NCBI GenBank assembly: GCA_023627715.1
Contig: JAMAHW010000090.1
Location: 117,580-181,579, forward strand
Reading direction: 5' to 3'
Length of the DNA stretch: 64,000 nt
DNA from: Periconia sp. R9002
Lineage: Eukaryota > Ascomycota > Dothideomycetes > Pleosporales > Periconiaceae
Position numbers and translations under genes: made by a program. Under the pieces are notes generated by a model. The model was not told the origin of the DNA. It saw nothing but the letters and a program-made list of their open reading frames with translations, and made no database searches. Position 1 is the stretch's first letter. Each line of letters opens with the position of its first letter. Shown one piece after another: positions 32,516-43,916 of the stretch.

Positions 32516-35500
32516 ATGTTCTCGGGCTCCAACTCGTACCTAGGAGGCGGCAACAGCGCTCGGCCAGGCCAACCTCAGTATGGCCAGCAACAACAGCAGC
32601 ATCAATATGGTCAGCAGCTGGGTCCTCAGCCCACCGGCTTTGGGGGAGCTCCATTGGGGCCTCAACCCACTGGTTTCGGCGGTGGTCCTCTACAACCTCA
32701 GTTCACGGGTTTCCCGGGTCAACCGCAAAACAGTTTCCAGCAACAGCAGCAGCAGCCTCAATTCACGGGCTTCCCTGGCCAGCAACAACAGTCGTTCCAA
32801 CAAGCTCCGCAACAGCAGCAACAACAGCCCGCGCCCCCGCAGCCTCAGAGGCCCCAGCCCACGGGCATGACCTCGTCTCAGATGGCCAATTCGTTCGTCT
32901 CCTCGAACTCCTCCCAAATCCCTCCGCCGCCGCCGGCCAAGACGAACAGCAAGATCCCCAACATCAGACTGTCGTTCATCACCGCTACCGACCAGGCCAA
33001 ATTTGAACAGCTCTTCAAATCTGCCGTAGGAACTGCTCAGGCCATGTCTGGCGACCAGGCTCGTGACATCCTAATGCGCTCCAACCTACCGGGCGACGCC
33101 CTGTCACACATATGGTATGCCTCTACAATTGGGAGAAGTCAAATAAGCAGAATAGACAGGCTAACATGAACAGGACGCTAGCTGACACCACCAAATCCGG
33201 CCAGCTGCTTTTCCCCGAATTCGCCCTCGCCATGTACCTTTGCAACTTAAAGATGACGGGCAAAGACTTGCCCTCAAGTCTCCCTGAACGTGTCAAGAAC
33301 GAGGTGTCGAGCATGGTTGATATTATTTCCTTTGGTATCCCAGATGACCAACCCAGTCGTCCGGCGCCAGCCAGCAATGCGCCAAAGTTCGATGAGCCCC
33401 TAAACCAGAGCTCGCAGAGCGTGCCCACGATCCAGCAACCACAGCCCCAGCAATCGAACAGCCAGCTTCTTTCCTCATTAAGTGCTCAACCTACGGGATT
33501 TGGCCAGCCTATGGGTTTACAACCACAACCTACTGGATTTGGACAGGCGCCGGGAGGGTACACGGGTCCACGACCCCCAATGCCTCCCATGCCTACGGGA
33601 TTTGGCAATTCTGGCGGTTTGCAACCCAATCCAACAGGCTTCGCCCCGCTCAACGCTCAACCTACTGGTGCTCCAGGCCAGTGGGGATTGGTCAACAACC
33701 CTGCAACTGGTCTTCCGAACATCGAAGCTCTTGCGCAGCGTATGATGCCGCAGACAGGTCGAGATGCCGGTAGCAATTATACTACAGCTGGGCTAAGTGG
33801 CAATGCTACGATTCCATGGGCCATCACCAAAGGCGAAAAGAAGCTCTATGACGATACATTCAAAGCATGGGATGGATTGGGCAAAGGATACATTAGCGGC
33901 GAGCAAGCGCTCGAAATCTTTGGCCAGAGTGGACTTCCTAAACCCGACCTCGAACGAGTCTGGACACTCGCTGATTCTGCCGACCGTGGTCGCTTGAATT
34001 TGGATGAGTTTGCTGTTGCTATGCATCTCATTTACCGAAAGTTGAATGGATATCCCGTGCCAAACCGCTTACCTGCAGAACTAATTCCTCCATCGACGCG
34101 AAATCTGAATGCTTCGATCGGCACTATGAAGTCTTTATTGTCACGCGATGCCGAAGAAAGGAAGAACACTGGAGCTTTCTTACAGCCCCAGCGGACGGGC
34201 GTCAGCTACTTAAAGTCGCATTCTTTCCGCGCTGGCAGCCCAGCGGCCGGCGGCCGTAAAGACGCAACTGTCTTCCGGAACAACGATGACAATGCCGGCT
34301 ACCGCTCTAGTGCTCGTCATCGAGTCGGCGCCGGTGGGCGTTCACCTTCTCCAGCATCTACCGTTTCGGAGCGTTCCGATGAGTTGTCTCTAGATCAACT
34401 CAGAAAGCTTGTGAAGGAGAAACAGATCTTGCTGGATGCGATTGACATCCGTGATGAGAATGCTGCGGATGAAGATGACGCATTAGACCGTAGGGACAGA
34501 CGCGAAGCGGATGATTTGTATCGCCGTATCCGTAGAGTTCAAGAGGACATTGATGCTCACCCACAGGCGTCTCTGAGAGGTAACGACTCAGATGCCGAAC
34601 GCCGTGCACTGAAGCGACAACTGCAAAACTTGACGGATCGTCTACCTGAACTGGCTTCCAATGTGCGCAGAACGGAGAGAGAGATCGCGGACGCTCAGCT
34701 TGAACTTTTCAGACTGAAGGATGCAAAGGCGCACCCAGGATCCGCTTCTTCCATTGTGGGTACGGGTCCAGGCGGATCAATCACCGAGTCAGACAGACTC
34801 AAAGCACGCGCCAAAGCTATGATGCAGGCGCGCTCCGCTGCTCTTACTGGCAAACCCGCTCCAGTTGCGGACGACACAGGCGCAGCGGCAGAGCGCCTTG
34901 AGAAGGAAAGCTCTCGCATTCGATCTGAACGCGAAAACAACGAACACATGATTCGCGATGTCGAGGAAAGTGTCAGAGAATACACCAAAGGGCTTGAGGC
35001 AAGCCTCAAAGAGGGTGGACACGACAGTACAAGTGAGCATGAGCGACGTAGATGGGAGGATGCATTGGGTGTTGAGGATGAGGTGAAAGACTTCATCTTT
35101 GACCTCCAACGGAGTAGCCGCTCGAGTCGCGTTCGCAAAGAAGACACCTCTCGTTCCAATCAATACTCCGCGTCTTCCCGCGCCGAAGAGAGCAGCCGTC
35201 CTTCCGCTTCCTCGCGCTACGAAAGCCCCGCACGCAGTGCTGAGTCCACTCCTCGCCCATCGTCAACAAACTCTGGATCTGCCCATAAAACGCCCGAAGA
35301 GCGTGCAGCCTTCATTAAACAGCAAGCTGAAGCGCGCATGGCTGAAAGACTTGCTGCGCTGGGCTTGCGACCTCCGGTCAAGGGAGGCGAGACCCCGCAG
35401 CAGCGCCAGGAGAGGGAGAGGAAGGAAATGGAAGAGAAACGTCGCAAAGCAGAAGAGGAAGACGCGCGTCGGGAAGAAGAGAGACAGAAACGTCTTAACG

Positions 35501-36805
35501 AAGAATCCTCTGCTCCGCCTGTCCCTAACAAAGCAAGCGGGAAGAAGCCACCCCCGCCGCCTGCTTCTAGAAAGAACAAGGACGTGATTCAACATGACAA
35601 CAAGCAAGCTGAGTTCGAGGCCAAAAAAGCGGAAAATGAAATTGCTGAGCAGGCCATTCGTGAGCAGCAGGAGGCTCAGGCAGCGGAACGTCATCGCTTA
35701 GAGTATGTGCAAGCTATGACCCCATTCGTAACACAACTAACGCAATCTTAGGGAGGAGCAGAGACGACAAGAAGCAGAAATCGCCAGGGATGAAGAGGAG
35801 GCTCAAGCTCGAGTCCGTGCCCTCGAGGAGAAAGTCCAGCAAGGTAAGCTTAAGAAGCAAGAGGCAAAGAAACGCAAAGAGGCGGCACAAAAGGAAGCAA
35901 AGGAAAAGGAAGCCAAGCTTGCCGCAGAGCGCGCTAGGATTGAAGCTATACGTGAAGAGGAACGCCGACTTCAGTTGCAACTCGAGAGCCTCGATGATGA
36001 TGACTCGTCTTCTGATGACGAAGGCCCGCAAAACATAACACCTCAAGGTACCACACCCACTGCGAGTCAAGAACTCCCGAGGGAAACAGCACCAGCCGCG
36101 CCTTCGCCGGCACCACCTATCCCCTCAACAGCTCCATCGCTACCCCACCAAGCCAGTACTCCGCCTGCAGTGGCCAGTCCCCCTGCGTCCTCACTTACAA
36201 GCCCTCATCCTGGTCTGGGTGATACTGAAACCAAGAATCCTTTCCTTAAGAAGATGGCCATGTCCAACGAGGCGCCTGCCAACCCATCTACCAACCCATT
36301 CCACCGCCTAACCCAAGAGAATACGAACAAATCTACATTCAATGAAAATGCAGGGCCGCCTGCTCGTCTCCAACACAAGGCGGAAGATGATGACTGGTCA
36401 GTGGTCGACTCGGACGATTCATCATCAGATGATGAAGATGCTCCCCAAGGAGGTGCTAAGCAGTTAGCTTCACTTTTGTTCGGCACCATGGCTCCACCAC
36501 GCCCATTGTCTGCCATGGACAATAAGAGCCCTCCACCGGAAAGCCCCGCTGTGTCTTCTCCTCCTCCTCCGGCTGGAATTCCACCTCCTCCGCCCATGCC
36601 AACCAGCGGTGCACCACCACCGCCTCCGGGGCCCCCGCCACCGCCAGCAGGAGGGCCCCCACCACCCCCTATGCCAACTGCTAGAGCACCTGGGGGGACA
36701 GCAGACCGTGGTGCTTTGTTGAGTCAGATTCAAATGGGTAAGGGCTTGAGGAAGGTTGAGACCAAGGACAGGAGTCAAGCACCGACTGCTGGTCGCGTTT
36801 TGTAA
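32516..36805 (+). CDS. PAN1: Actin cytoskeleton-regulatory complex protein Pan1
   Basis: Join 32516-33114, 33174-35702, 35752-36805 gives 1393 residues. Both introns are short (59 and 49 nt); the joins restore [14 protein letters not shown] and [13 protein letters not shown]. Pan1 is an Eps15-like endocytic scaffold that activates Arp2/3 at cortical actin patches together with End3 and Sla1. Visible order: N-terminal [12 protein letters not shown] repeats and poly-Gln; EH domain 1 (about 150-250, [19 protein letters not shown]); more PTGFGQ-type repeats; EH domain 2 (about 412-505, [21 protein letters not shown]); coiled coil (about 600-720); a long charged E/R/K coiled coil (about 930-1150); a poly-Pro stretch (about 1290-1360); and a C-terminal WH2-like actin-binding motif ([17 protein letters not shown]). 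Length matches fungal Pan1. Confidence 0.96.
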
Positions 36806-37530
36806 AGCAATCACAGGTTGCAACAGAGATAGATGTATTTGTAACCTTTGAATATATTGATAATTTTGCCTGAACGCGCAGCAATCATTCCAAGTCCGAA
36901 CTCCAGTCTTGCGATATTAGATTTACGTTCGCTGAAAATAATATTCATAATGTTGCTGTATGTTGCGATGAGCTAGTTGCGTACCTAGCGCGAACCCGAG
37001 GATATTACCTCTCTCCGAGTCTGTCATGTTGCAATAGACATATATGATGGGGAGACATTGGGTTATTACATCAAGGTAGCAGTATCCTATAGAAATAATC
37101 TGCCATTACAATAGTGACTTGAAATAGAAATATACAGCGTCTAGCTCCCAATATACCATGAGCCGATGCTTCTTCCCTTGTCCTGAATTCGGGGAATGGT
37201 CCGTGCACGAAGATCGCCTACCACTCCCGACTCCCGTGTTCGCCGCATACAAAGAACCGCTTCTCTTACCTCAACCCTCCCTCCACCTCTGTCCACCAAA
37301 CCTCAACCTCCCTCCCCCCACCATAGCCTCCACCACCTTCCGTACTTCTACCACCTCGAACTCTTGCTAAATCAAGAACCCTCCAGCTCTTCACCATCTC
37401 GATTTGCCATATTCAGTAGTCACATAGCTAGCCTGGTGCTGGAGTATTCCAAACGAACGATACTGTATATCATATTATTTGAGGACCGAAAAGGGGCTCT
37501 TGAACTGCCAGTACCGCATAAAAGTTCAAG
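36806..37530. other. Intergenic region upstream of RPB11
   Basis: About 725 bp: PAN1 3' flank, then a C-rich stretch (about 37250-37400) likely belonging to the RPB11 promoter or leader. No gene seen. Confidence 0.5.
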
Positions 37531-38412
37531 ATGAACGCACCAGACAGGTGAGTTGAGCCCGTACTGTCTTCTTTAATATGTAGCGCGCAGAGTTTGGGTT
37601 GTCATCGACGAGCTTTCCCCGGTCCATAGTACACGGCGCACGCTTCAAGCCTCCAGATATCCAGCCTCAACCGTCTTCAAGGTCATGGTTTCGACCGCTT
37701 TAGCGTCCAATGACGTCGTCCGTACTACCACCCCGCGCGCGCCTGTACCTGTCGCTCGCGCACCGCGCAAATATATAAACGACGCAGTCAAAAGCACACA
37801 ACCACACAAACACGCCTTGCTATACACTCCACCGCTGTTGTTCTAATGATCACGACTAAACTCAACATGGCGGAGACTTCGGACCTGCTCGTCCATGACA
37901 ACCCAAATTCGCCGTTCCGCCGCTACAACAAACATGGATGCTATGTCAATTTCAAGCCGCATGCTGAATCTCCTAGATTCGAGTTGTTCCTGCTTGGCGA
38001 CGATGAGAAGAAGGTCGAGACCAAAGATGAGACTCGTAAGTACACCGCGTGCACTATCTTGGGCCTTTTGGAGGTGCTTTACTGACTCTGGCTGGCAGAG
38101 GTCCCCAACACTTCTGTGTTCACTTTCAACAAGGAAGACCACACTCTCGCCAACATGCTGTCCCAGCGCCTCTTGAAGTATGACTACATCACCTTCTCCG
38201 CCTACAAGGTGCCTCACCCGCTCTTCGCCAAATTCGAGCTCCGCGTCTCCACCGATGGTAGCATCACCCCTAAGGATGCCGTTGTCAAGTGCTGCCGCGA
38301 CCTTATCGGCGATCTTGAGACTCTCAACCGCAGCTTCACTACCGAGTGGCTCGGCAAGCGCATTGTCTCTGAGGGCGAGGCCGAGCGTGCTGCCCGTGAG
38401 CGCGACTTTTAG
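37531..38412 (+). CDS. RPB11: RNA polymerase II subunit Rpb11
   Basis: Predicted join 37531-37547, 37977-38035, 38099-38412 gives 129 residues. The tiny first exon encodes MNAPD plus two bases of Arg, joining to FELFLLGDDEKK as in yeast Rpb11 (MNAPDRFELFLL). Rpb11 dimerises with Rpb3 through an alpha-like domain during polymerase assembly in the nucleus. Family signatures: TFNKEDHTLANMLSQRL, ITFSAYKVPHPLFAKFELRV, TPKDAVVKCCRDLIGDL. Intron 1 is long (429 nt) and contains a TATA box (37771-37779), followed by an ATG at 37846 whose frame runs unbroken into exon 2. That would give an alternative N-terminus of 44 residues (MITTKLNMAETSDLLVHDNP...) instead of 6. The canonical start is preferred from family conservation. 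Confidence 0.92.
37771..37779 (+). promoter_or_regulatory. TATA box inside RPB11 intron 1
   Basis: ATATATAAA lies 67 nt upstream of the in-frame ATG at 37846, the spacing of a functional fungal core promoter. It suggests a second, internal transcription start for RPB11. Inference only. Confidence 0.45.
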
Positions 38413-38928
38413 GGTCTTGGGAATGAAGGCATGATTTTGGCAATCGACAGCCCGGAAACATTTGCATTTGGCGGCGTTTATTGGGATGGACGGTATGAGG
38501 GCTCACGATTCAGAGTGGCTCACCAAAACGGCGTATGGGTCATTTCCAAGGGCTTTCGATACCCTCATCAGTTGTACCAGTCGGTCGACACTATGATTTA
38601 CCATGTTCGCAGGGACGCTTAGGCAACTCTCAAGCACGTTAAGATCCGTCACACCGAAACATTACAAGGTCTCAATTTGATCTGTTAGATTCATCCACAA
38701 CCATTGTCTCTCGTGACCAACCGTGATAGTCGAATGTACGTTGAACAGTGATCATAGCTGACAGTAAAAAGACACACAAACAACATTTGTGCATGTCGGA
38801 ATACCGCTACCAGTAGTTGCAGTTGCCCTTTTGAAATTTCAATCCCAACTTTTCCAATAGTTCCGCACCGAAAAAAAAAACGCCGCCCAATGCATTTCAC
38901 CCTCCACCTCCTCAAACCCCCACCCACA
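38413..38928. other. Spacer between convergent RPB11 and RRS1
   Basis: 516 bp of 3' flanks, with an A10 run near 38870. A 63-codon frame at 38431-38622 follows the RPB11 stop on the same strand; it shows no family pattern and is probably 3' UTR. Confidence 0.5.
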
Positions 38929-39668
38929 CTACGTAGACTTCCTAGAGTTCCGCTCGTTCGCGCGCTGCTTCCTCTCATTCCTCTTGATCCTCTCCTTGCG
39001 CGCCGCCCTCCCCTCGGCCCGCGCATCATGCGCCTCGCCCGTCTCCCTCTCCTTCTTCTCATCCACCTCGACCAACCACTCCTTATCACCGTCCTTATTC
39101 TTCCCCTTGTATCCCCACTTGGGCACCCACTCGCCCGTAGCCTCGTCATACACCAACTTCGTATCCCGCTTCTTATTCTCAATCCCCTTCTTCTTGGCGA
39201 ACAGCTCCCATTTCGTCGGCGCCTTCTCGACGGGGATGGGTTTTTCGCGGGGTAGTGGGGTCGTTGGTTGCGGGAGGATCAGGTGCACGCCCTCGGTTGT
39301 TGACTTGAGCTCGCAGGTTGAGAGGAGCTGGTTGATGAGGACTTGTGCTGCGTCACGCGCGTTGGCGGCGAGGGTTTCTTCTGGGTTGCTGCTTGAGAGT
39401 TGGACGGGGTTTGGGTCGTTGGCGAGCAGATTTCCGAGGTCAAAGTGGTATGGCGTCGGCTTCTCGACATTTACTGATCTAGATTTTTGGTAAGTGTTGT
39501 TCTTTAGGGTTGTATGTGAGGATATACGAACCGCCGGCTCGTAAGTGTAGACTCGGTCATCGATGCGGCGGTTTTGGAAGCGGTTGGCGAGTGTATGTCC
39601 ATAGCACTTGTCTGGTCTACGAGCTGATCTCCCAGGCTTATTCCGCCGTTCATATCAACGTCTGGCAT
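38929..39668 (-). CDS. RRS1: Ribosome biogenesis regulatory protein Rrs1
   Basis: Best model: join 39668-39532, 39478-38929, giving 228 residues. Rrs1 acts in the nucleolus with Rpf2 to load the 5S RNP into pre-60S particles. Family core: [87 protein letters not shown]; the tail is basic. The N-terminal exon starts [23 protein letters not shown] context GCAAAATGCC. The donor giving the right phase is GTTCGT, joining [16 protein letters not shown]; a nearby GTATAT donor gives the wrong frame. The Rrs1 frame itself stays open about 50 codons upstream of the acceptor but has no ATG, so splicing is needed. The C-terminal 180 residues are certain; the N-terminal exon is moderate. Confidence 0.88.
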
Positions 39669-39908
39669 TTTGCTGGGGGGTGTGTTATTATGTGTATTGG
39701 GGTGCCGTTCAAATGTTGTAACTACCAGTTGACCTCAGTTGGTCGTGGTTTCCAACTTTTTTTTTAGCGTTCATTACGTAATCAAGATTATCCATCGTTC
39801 TTTCCTTACGAACTTGATCTTGCATTTACCGGTATTCACTTTCCCCCTTCCATCTCGCTCGACTCGCCAATTGACGAGGCTCTGGGCCTCGTCTCCCCTC
39901 ACTTCGCC
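39669..39908. promoter_or_regulatory. Compact divergent promoter of RRS1 and RSM23
   Basis: Only 240 bp separate the two start codons. It must drive a nucleolar 60S assembly factor in one direction and a mitochondrial ribosomal protein in the other. A T9 run lies near 39756-39765. Confidence 0.6.
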
Positions 39909-41418
39909 ATGATAAACTCGTCTACATGTTTACGGAGCTTTTCGCAGCTTTCGATCGACCGGACCGCCCATGCCTCGCTCACATCCCGAACGCTGCTCGC
40001 GCCCCAGGTAGCATGCTTTTCGACATCGACTGCGAGGTACAACCAGAAGAAGGGTGTGGCTGCGCCGCCAAAAAGAGGGACCAAAACTCTCAATGTTAAG
40101 AAACACAAAAAGGGTGTAACCCATGAGATGGGGAAGAGACCTGCCCCTGGTGAACGCAAAGCGCAGCGCAAGCGGATCGTTTTGAGCAACGACAATGCCC
40201 TTCCGGTCGCGTGGCTGCGGGATCTGGAAAGATCTAATGTGCTGGAGCCCACGCTTGAAGGCAAGATGATGGGCTTACCTGAACGCGTTGTCGATGCTTT
40301 GAGGGCGGAGGAGGCCTTCAAGCCGACCCAGGGATGGGGTCTGTTCAGGAGACCGGCAACATTGATGCGCAAGGAGACAATGCAGCTTGCTGGATTGGTC
40401 AAGGAGGTTGAGGATGCCAATGCTCAGCAGCAACCTAGGACGATACGGAGGATCATCAGCGGGGACAGGATGAGCGGAAAGAGCACTTTGCTGCTTCAGA
40501 GTTTGGCCATTGCGCATTTACGGGACTGGTTTGTGATCAATCTGCCCGAAGGTATGTTCTAAGCGGTTATTGCGGTATTAAGGAAATATTTACAATGACT
40601 GACTTGGTGTTCTAGCCAACGATATTACCAACGCGCACACTGATTACGCCCCTCTACCAGGGTCCCAACCGCTACAGTATACGCAGGATACTTATACTGC
40701 CAATCTCCTTCGCCAAATGCTCAAAGCTAATACATCCATTCTCGAATCGACGCCTGTTGTCACTGAGCCCAAGCTTCCTTTCCCTCTCCCTACCAAACCA
40801 ACACTTAAGCACATTGTCGAGCACGGTATGGTCAATACGGAGACTTCATGGGCCTGCTTTACTGCCTTATGGGAGGAGCTTTCACAGCCTGGCCGACCCC
40901 CCATTCTATTTGCAATTGACAGTCTGTCACATGTCATGCGCGACTCCCAGTATATGAGTGCTGAATTCAAACCGATTCATGCATTTGACCTCACCCTGAC
41001 CCGACTCTTCGTTGATCTTCTTTCCGGTAAGAAAACTCTTACCAATGGAGGCATCATCCTCGGCAGTTTGTCTCAATCGAACAAGCCTTCGACCCCAGTG
41101 CTCGATCATTTTGTCACGACTGCCGAAGCACTGCAATCTCAGCCTGCAATTGTGCCAGTCTGGAATCCGTACATAAGCAGAGACCAGCGTGTTGTAGACG
41201 CTTTAAGGGGTTTGGAAGATCCCAAGGAGAAAGACTTCGATGTGTTGCGCTTGGGCGGTTTGAGCAAGCCGGAGGCCAGGGCGGTCATTGAGTATTACGC
41301 TGAGAGCGGCATGTTGAGGCATACGGTCAACGAAAGACTTGTGGCAGAAAAATGGAGCTTGGCGGGAATGGGAAATATGGGAGAGTTGGAAAGGGCGAGT
41401 GTGCGGTTGAGGCTGTAG
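39909..41418 (+). CDS. RSM23: Mitochondrial small-subunit ribosomal protein mS29 (Rsm23/DAP3)
   Basis: Join 39909-40551, 40616-41418 gives 481 residues; the intron (GTATGT..TTCTAG) joins INLPEG|ANDITNAHTDY. This GTP-binding protein of the mitochondrial 37S subunit is homologous to human DAP3. The N-terminus is a Ser/Arg-rich mitochondrial presequence (MINSSTCLRSFSQLSIDRTA) that would end near ACFSTSTARYNQKKG. A P-loop GDRMSGKST sits near residue 185, and a Walker-B-like ILFAIDSLSHVM near 320. The order and length match fungal Rsm23. It is divergent from RRS1 and its stop is 100 bp from that of the convergent nitronate monooxygenase. Confidence 0.93.
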
Positions 41419-41518
41419 GTGTTACGACACAATTATTGTACTATCAGCATGTAAAGGGGCGGTAGCATCTTGTACAAATACACTTGCATGTAAGAATTTT
41501 GTAAAAATTAGCACTTCG

Positions 41519-43004
41519 TTAAACCTCGAACTTTCCTGTCCCAATAGCACCCAATACACCTTTGACACCATCCCTAACCTCTTCGACAATCTCCCTCGCA
41601 TACTTGACCTCTTTCACCAACCTGCAAATATGTCAGTAAGTTCCAAACTACGCATGACAAGAAAGCAAAAAGAAGTGCTCACCCAACACCACTCCCAGCA
41701 TACGTCGTCATCCTCCCCTCGACCCCCCAGCCTTCATCCCCCTTCTTTACCTCCTCCTCATACAACTTTTTATTCTCGTCCTCACTCATCCCCCTCACCG
41801 CATCCTCAAACGTCCTATTCACCACGCCCCGCGCATTATGCGTTTCCGCCCAACCCGTCGTGCCCCTCACAACATCATACACCTTCGTCCTTATCGTACT
41901 CTGCCCGCCGTCACTGGCACGCAACACCTCATTCTGATACCCCTTCGAGACCACCGCTTCACGCGCAGCAAGAAACCGCGTCCCCATCACCGCGCCCTCC
42001 GCACCCAACACAAAAGCCGCAGACGCACTACGCGATTCTACGATCCCCCCGGCAGCTACTAACACCGGCCTTTTTACACATTCATCTTGCTTCACTATCC
42101 TATCAACTTCATCCGCGACTTCGGGAAATAACGTAATTAACCCTGCACCCCTACTCAACCCATGCCCGCCTGCGTCGGTACCTTGGACAACGAGGACGTC
42201 TGGGTGGGCAGTGAGGAGGGCGTCACGTGCTTCTCGCACGCTGCCGATTTGGATCCAGAGTTTTGTGGAGGGGGAGGCGGCGCGGATGCTGGAGGACCAG
42301 TCTGCTAGAGAGGAGAGAGACGATGGGGCGAAGAGCCAGGCTGCGGCGGGTCGGTATTGAGATAAGAGGGGGAGTGCGGTGGGGAGGTGGGCGCCCCAGT
42401 CTGTTGGGTGGTGTTAGAGGTTGGGTAGGTAGATATGTGATGAGATTGTTCTTGAATGCTGATGAGGTGTAGAGGTTTACTGGGTAGGATGGATAGATAG
42501 GTATGTTGGTACTTACTATATCGAAATGTTAGCTACCATCATGATCATACCCATTATCAAACATCTACCAAGCAAGAAAAACTCCCAGTATCTATCGTCC
42601 CCAACTCCCCCAAAGCAACAAACCTCACCCACCGAATTAAGAAAACTCCAACTCACCTAATAAACCCAACACCAACCCCCAACGTACCATCCCTCCCCCT
42701 AACCCCCGCTCCTTCCAACAACCCTTTCGCCTTCTCAAGATGCGTAGAGAGATCAGAAACATCTGTTCCGGCGCCGATGAATCCTATACCGCCTTTACAT
42801 GACACACACACTACGATCAGTATCATCGTTCTTCTTCTCTTTACTTCCTTCACTTTTTGGAGAGGAGAGAGGGAATGTAGATGGTTACGTACCTGCCTTA
42901 GAAATCTCAACAGCGAGATCTGCGAGCGCGATCAAGCGCATAGGTGCGCCGATTACGAGCGGGGTGCGGATCCAAGGGTATTGTTCGCGGAGTTGTTGCG
43001 ACAT
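41519..43004 (-). CDS. Nitronate monooxygenase (2-nitropropane dioxygenase family)
   Basis: Predicted join 43004-42893, 42792-42657, 42515-42481, 42400-41683, 41621-41519 gives 367 residues. The family uses FMN to oxidise alkyl nitronates, protecting cells from propionate-3-nitronate. Seen: MSQQLREQYPWIRTPLVIGA, the join SKA|GGIGFIGAGTD, WGAHLPTALPLLSQYRPAAA, VVQGTDAGGHG (FMN phosphate site), VLVAAGGI, GAVMGTRFLAA. The second and fourth exons do not join in frame directly (they would give GFIR then a shifted frame). A 35-nt exon with branch site GCTAAC, acceptor ATATAG and donor GTAAAC repairs the phase and yields N-W-G, as in the family, at the cost of about 12 extra residues. A one-base frameshift is the alternative explanation. 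The outer exons are secure. Confidence 0.85.
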
Positions 43005-43916
43005 TTCTTTTATTTCTTATCTTTTTTTCTTTGCGAGGTTTATGCTCGTTTGCGAGATATGGTGTTGGACGTGAGTAGAGCTTCGGCCGTGGAATGAGAT
43101 GGATGAGGAGGATGAATAATTTTCTTTCGGTATGTATATAGTCTTTTTTATGCGTGAGTATTATGTCGACCTGCGATGATGTAGGAACGTATATGGTGCA
43201 GCGGAAGTCGTGAGTTAAGTGCAGTATTGCCCTATAATAGAAGGTACGTCGGTGGTGAGGTGAGTGGTTCGACTAACTATATATTATTACGTTAAAGAAG
43301 GGTAAAACATGGATCAGTAACTACCTAAATAGCATCAAGCTAAGTACTAAGCTCTTACTACACAGATGATGGTGTTTCTCCGCGGCTATACAAACGTTGA
43401 CCTTACGGGTTGTTTTCGTTCGGGATTGGAAATACGGCGTATGCAGCGTCTTGCATGGGAAAGCTCGGACGGAATCGATGGATGTGAGGATTACTTATTC
43501 GAAGATGTTGGGGATGGATGTACGCGTGCAGTTTTTCGTGTTTGTATGTAGAGGTTTGCGGCCGTGAGTATACTGCGTTGTATGATATTGATTACATCAT
43601 GGATTTGCGGGAATTTATTATCGTGATTTCTGGTCTTTAGTTCTATGTCTTTTAAGATGGAAATTGTAGTTGATATCGAGTTGTCAACTCAGAAGATGGT
43701 TGTTGGCGCGCGGGTGGAAGCGGGGGTGGGGTAAGGAGGGACGGTTCAAAGTGTCTGGCTTCTCTCTCGGTATCAACGTTTGAAGAAACGCAGTGTTAGA
43801 AGCAACACCCCGTTTAATATTGTCAATGTGGAATTCGATACTTCAAATATGAATTTCGAAGGTAAAAATGGGGAAATGTCTACCTGATATGCTTTTTTGA
43901 ATCTAAAAATGACTTT
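43005..43916. other. Spacer between nitronate monooxygenase and GGT genes
   Basis: About 0.9 kb holding the promoter of the nitronate monooxygenase gene and the 3' flank of GGT. AT-rich, with short spurious frames only. Confidence 0.5.

Noticed and set aside
38431..38622. 63-codon open frame just after RPB11
   Set aside because: Short, no recognised motif, most likely in the RPB11 3' UTR.
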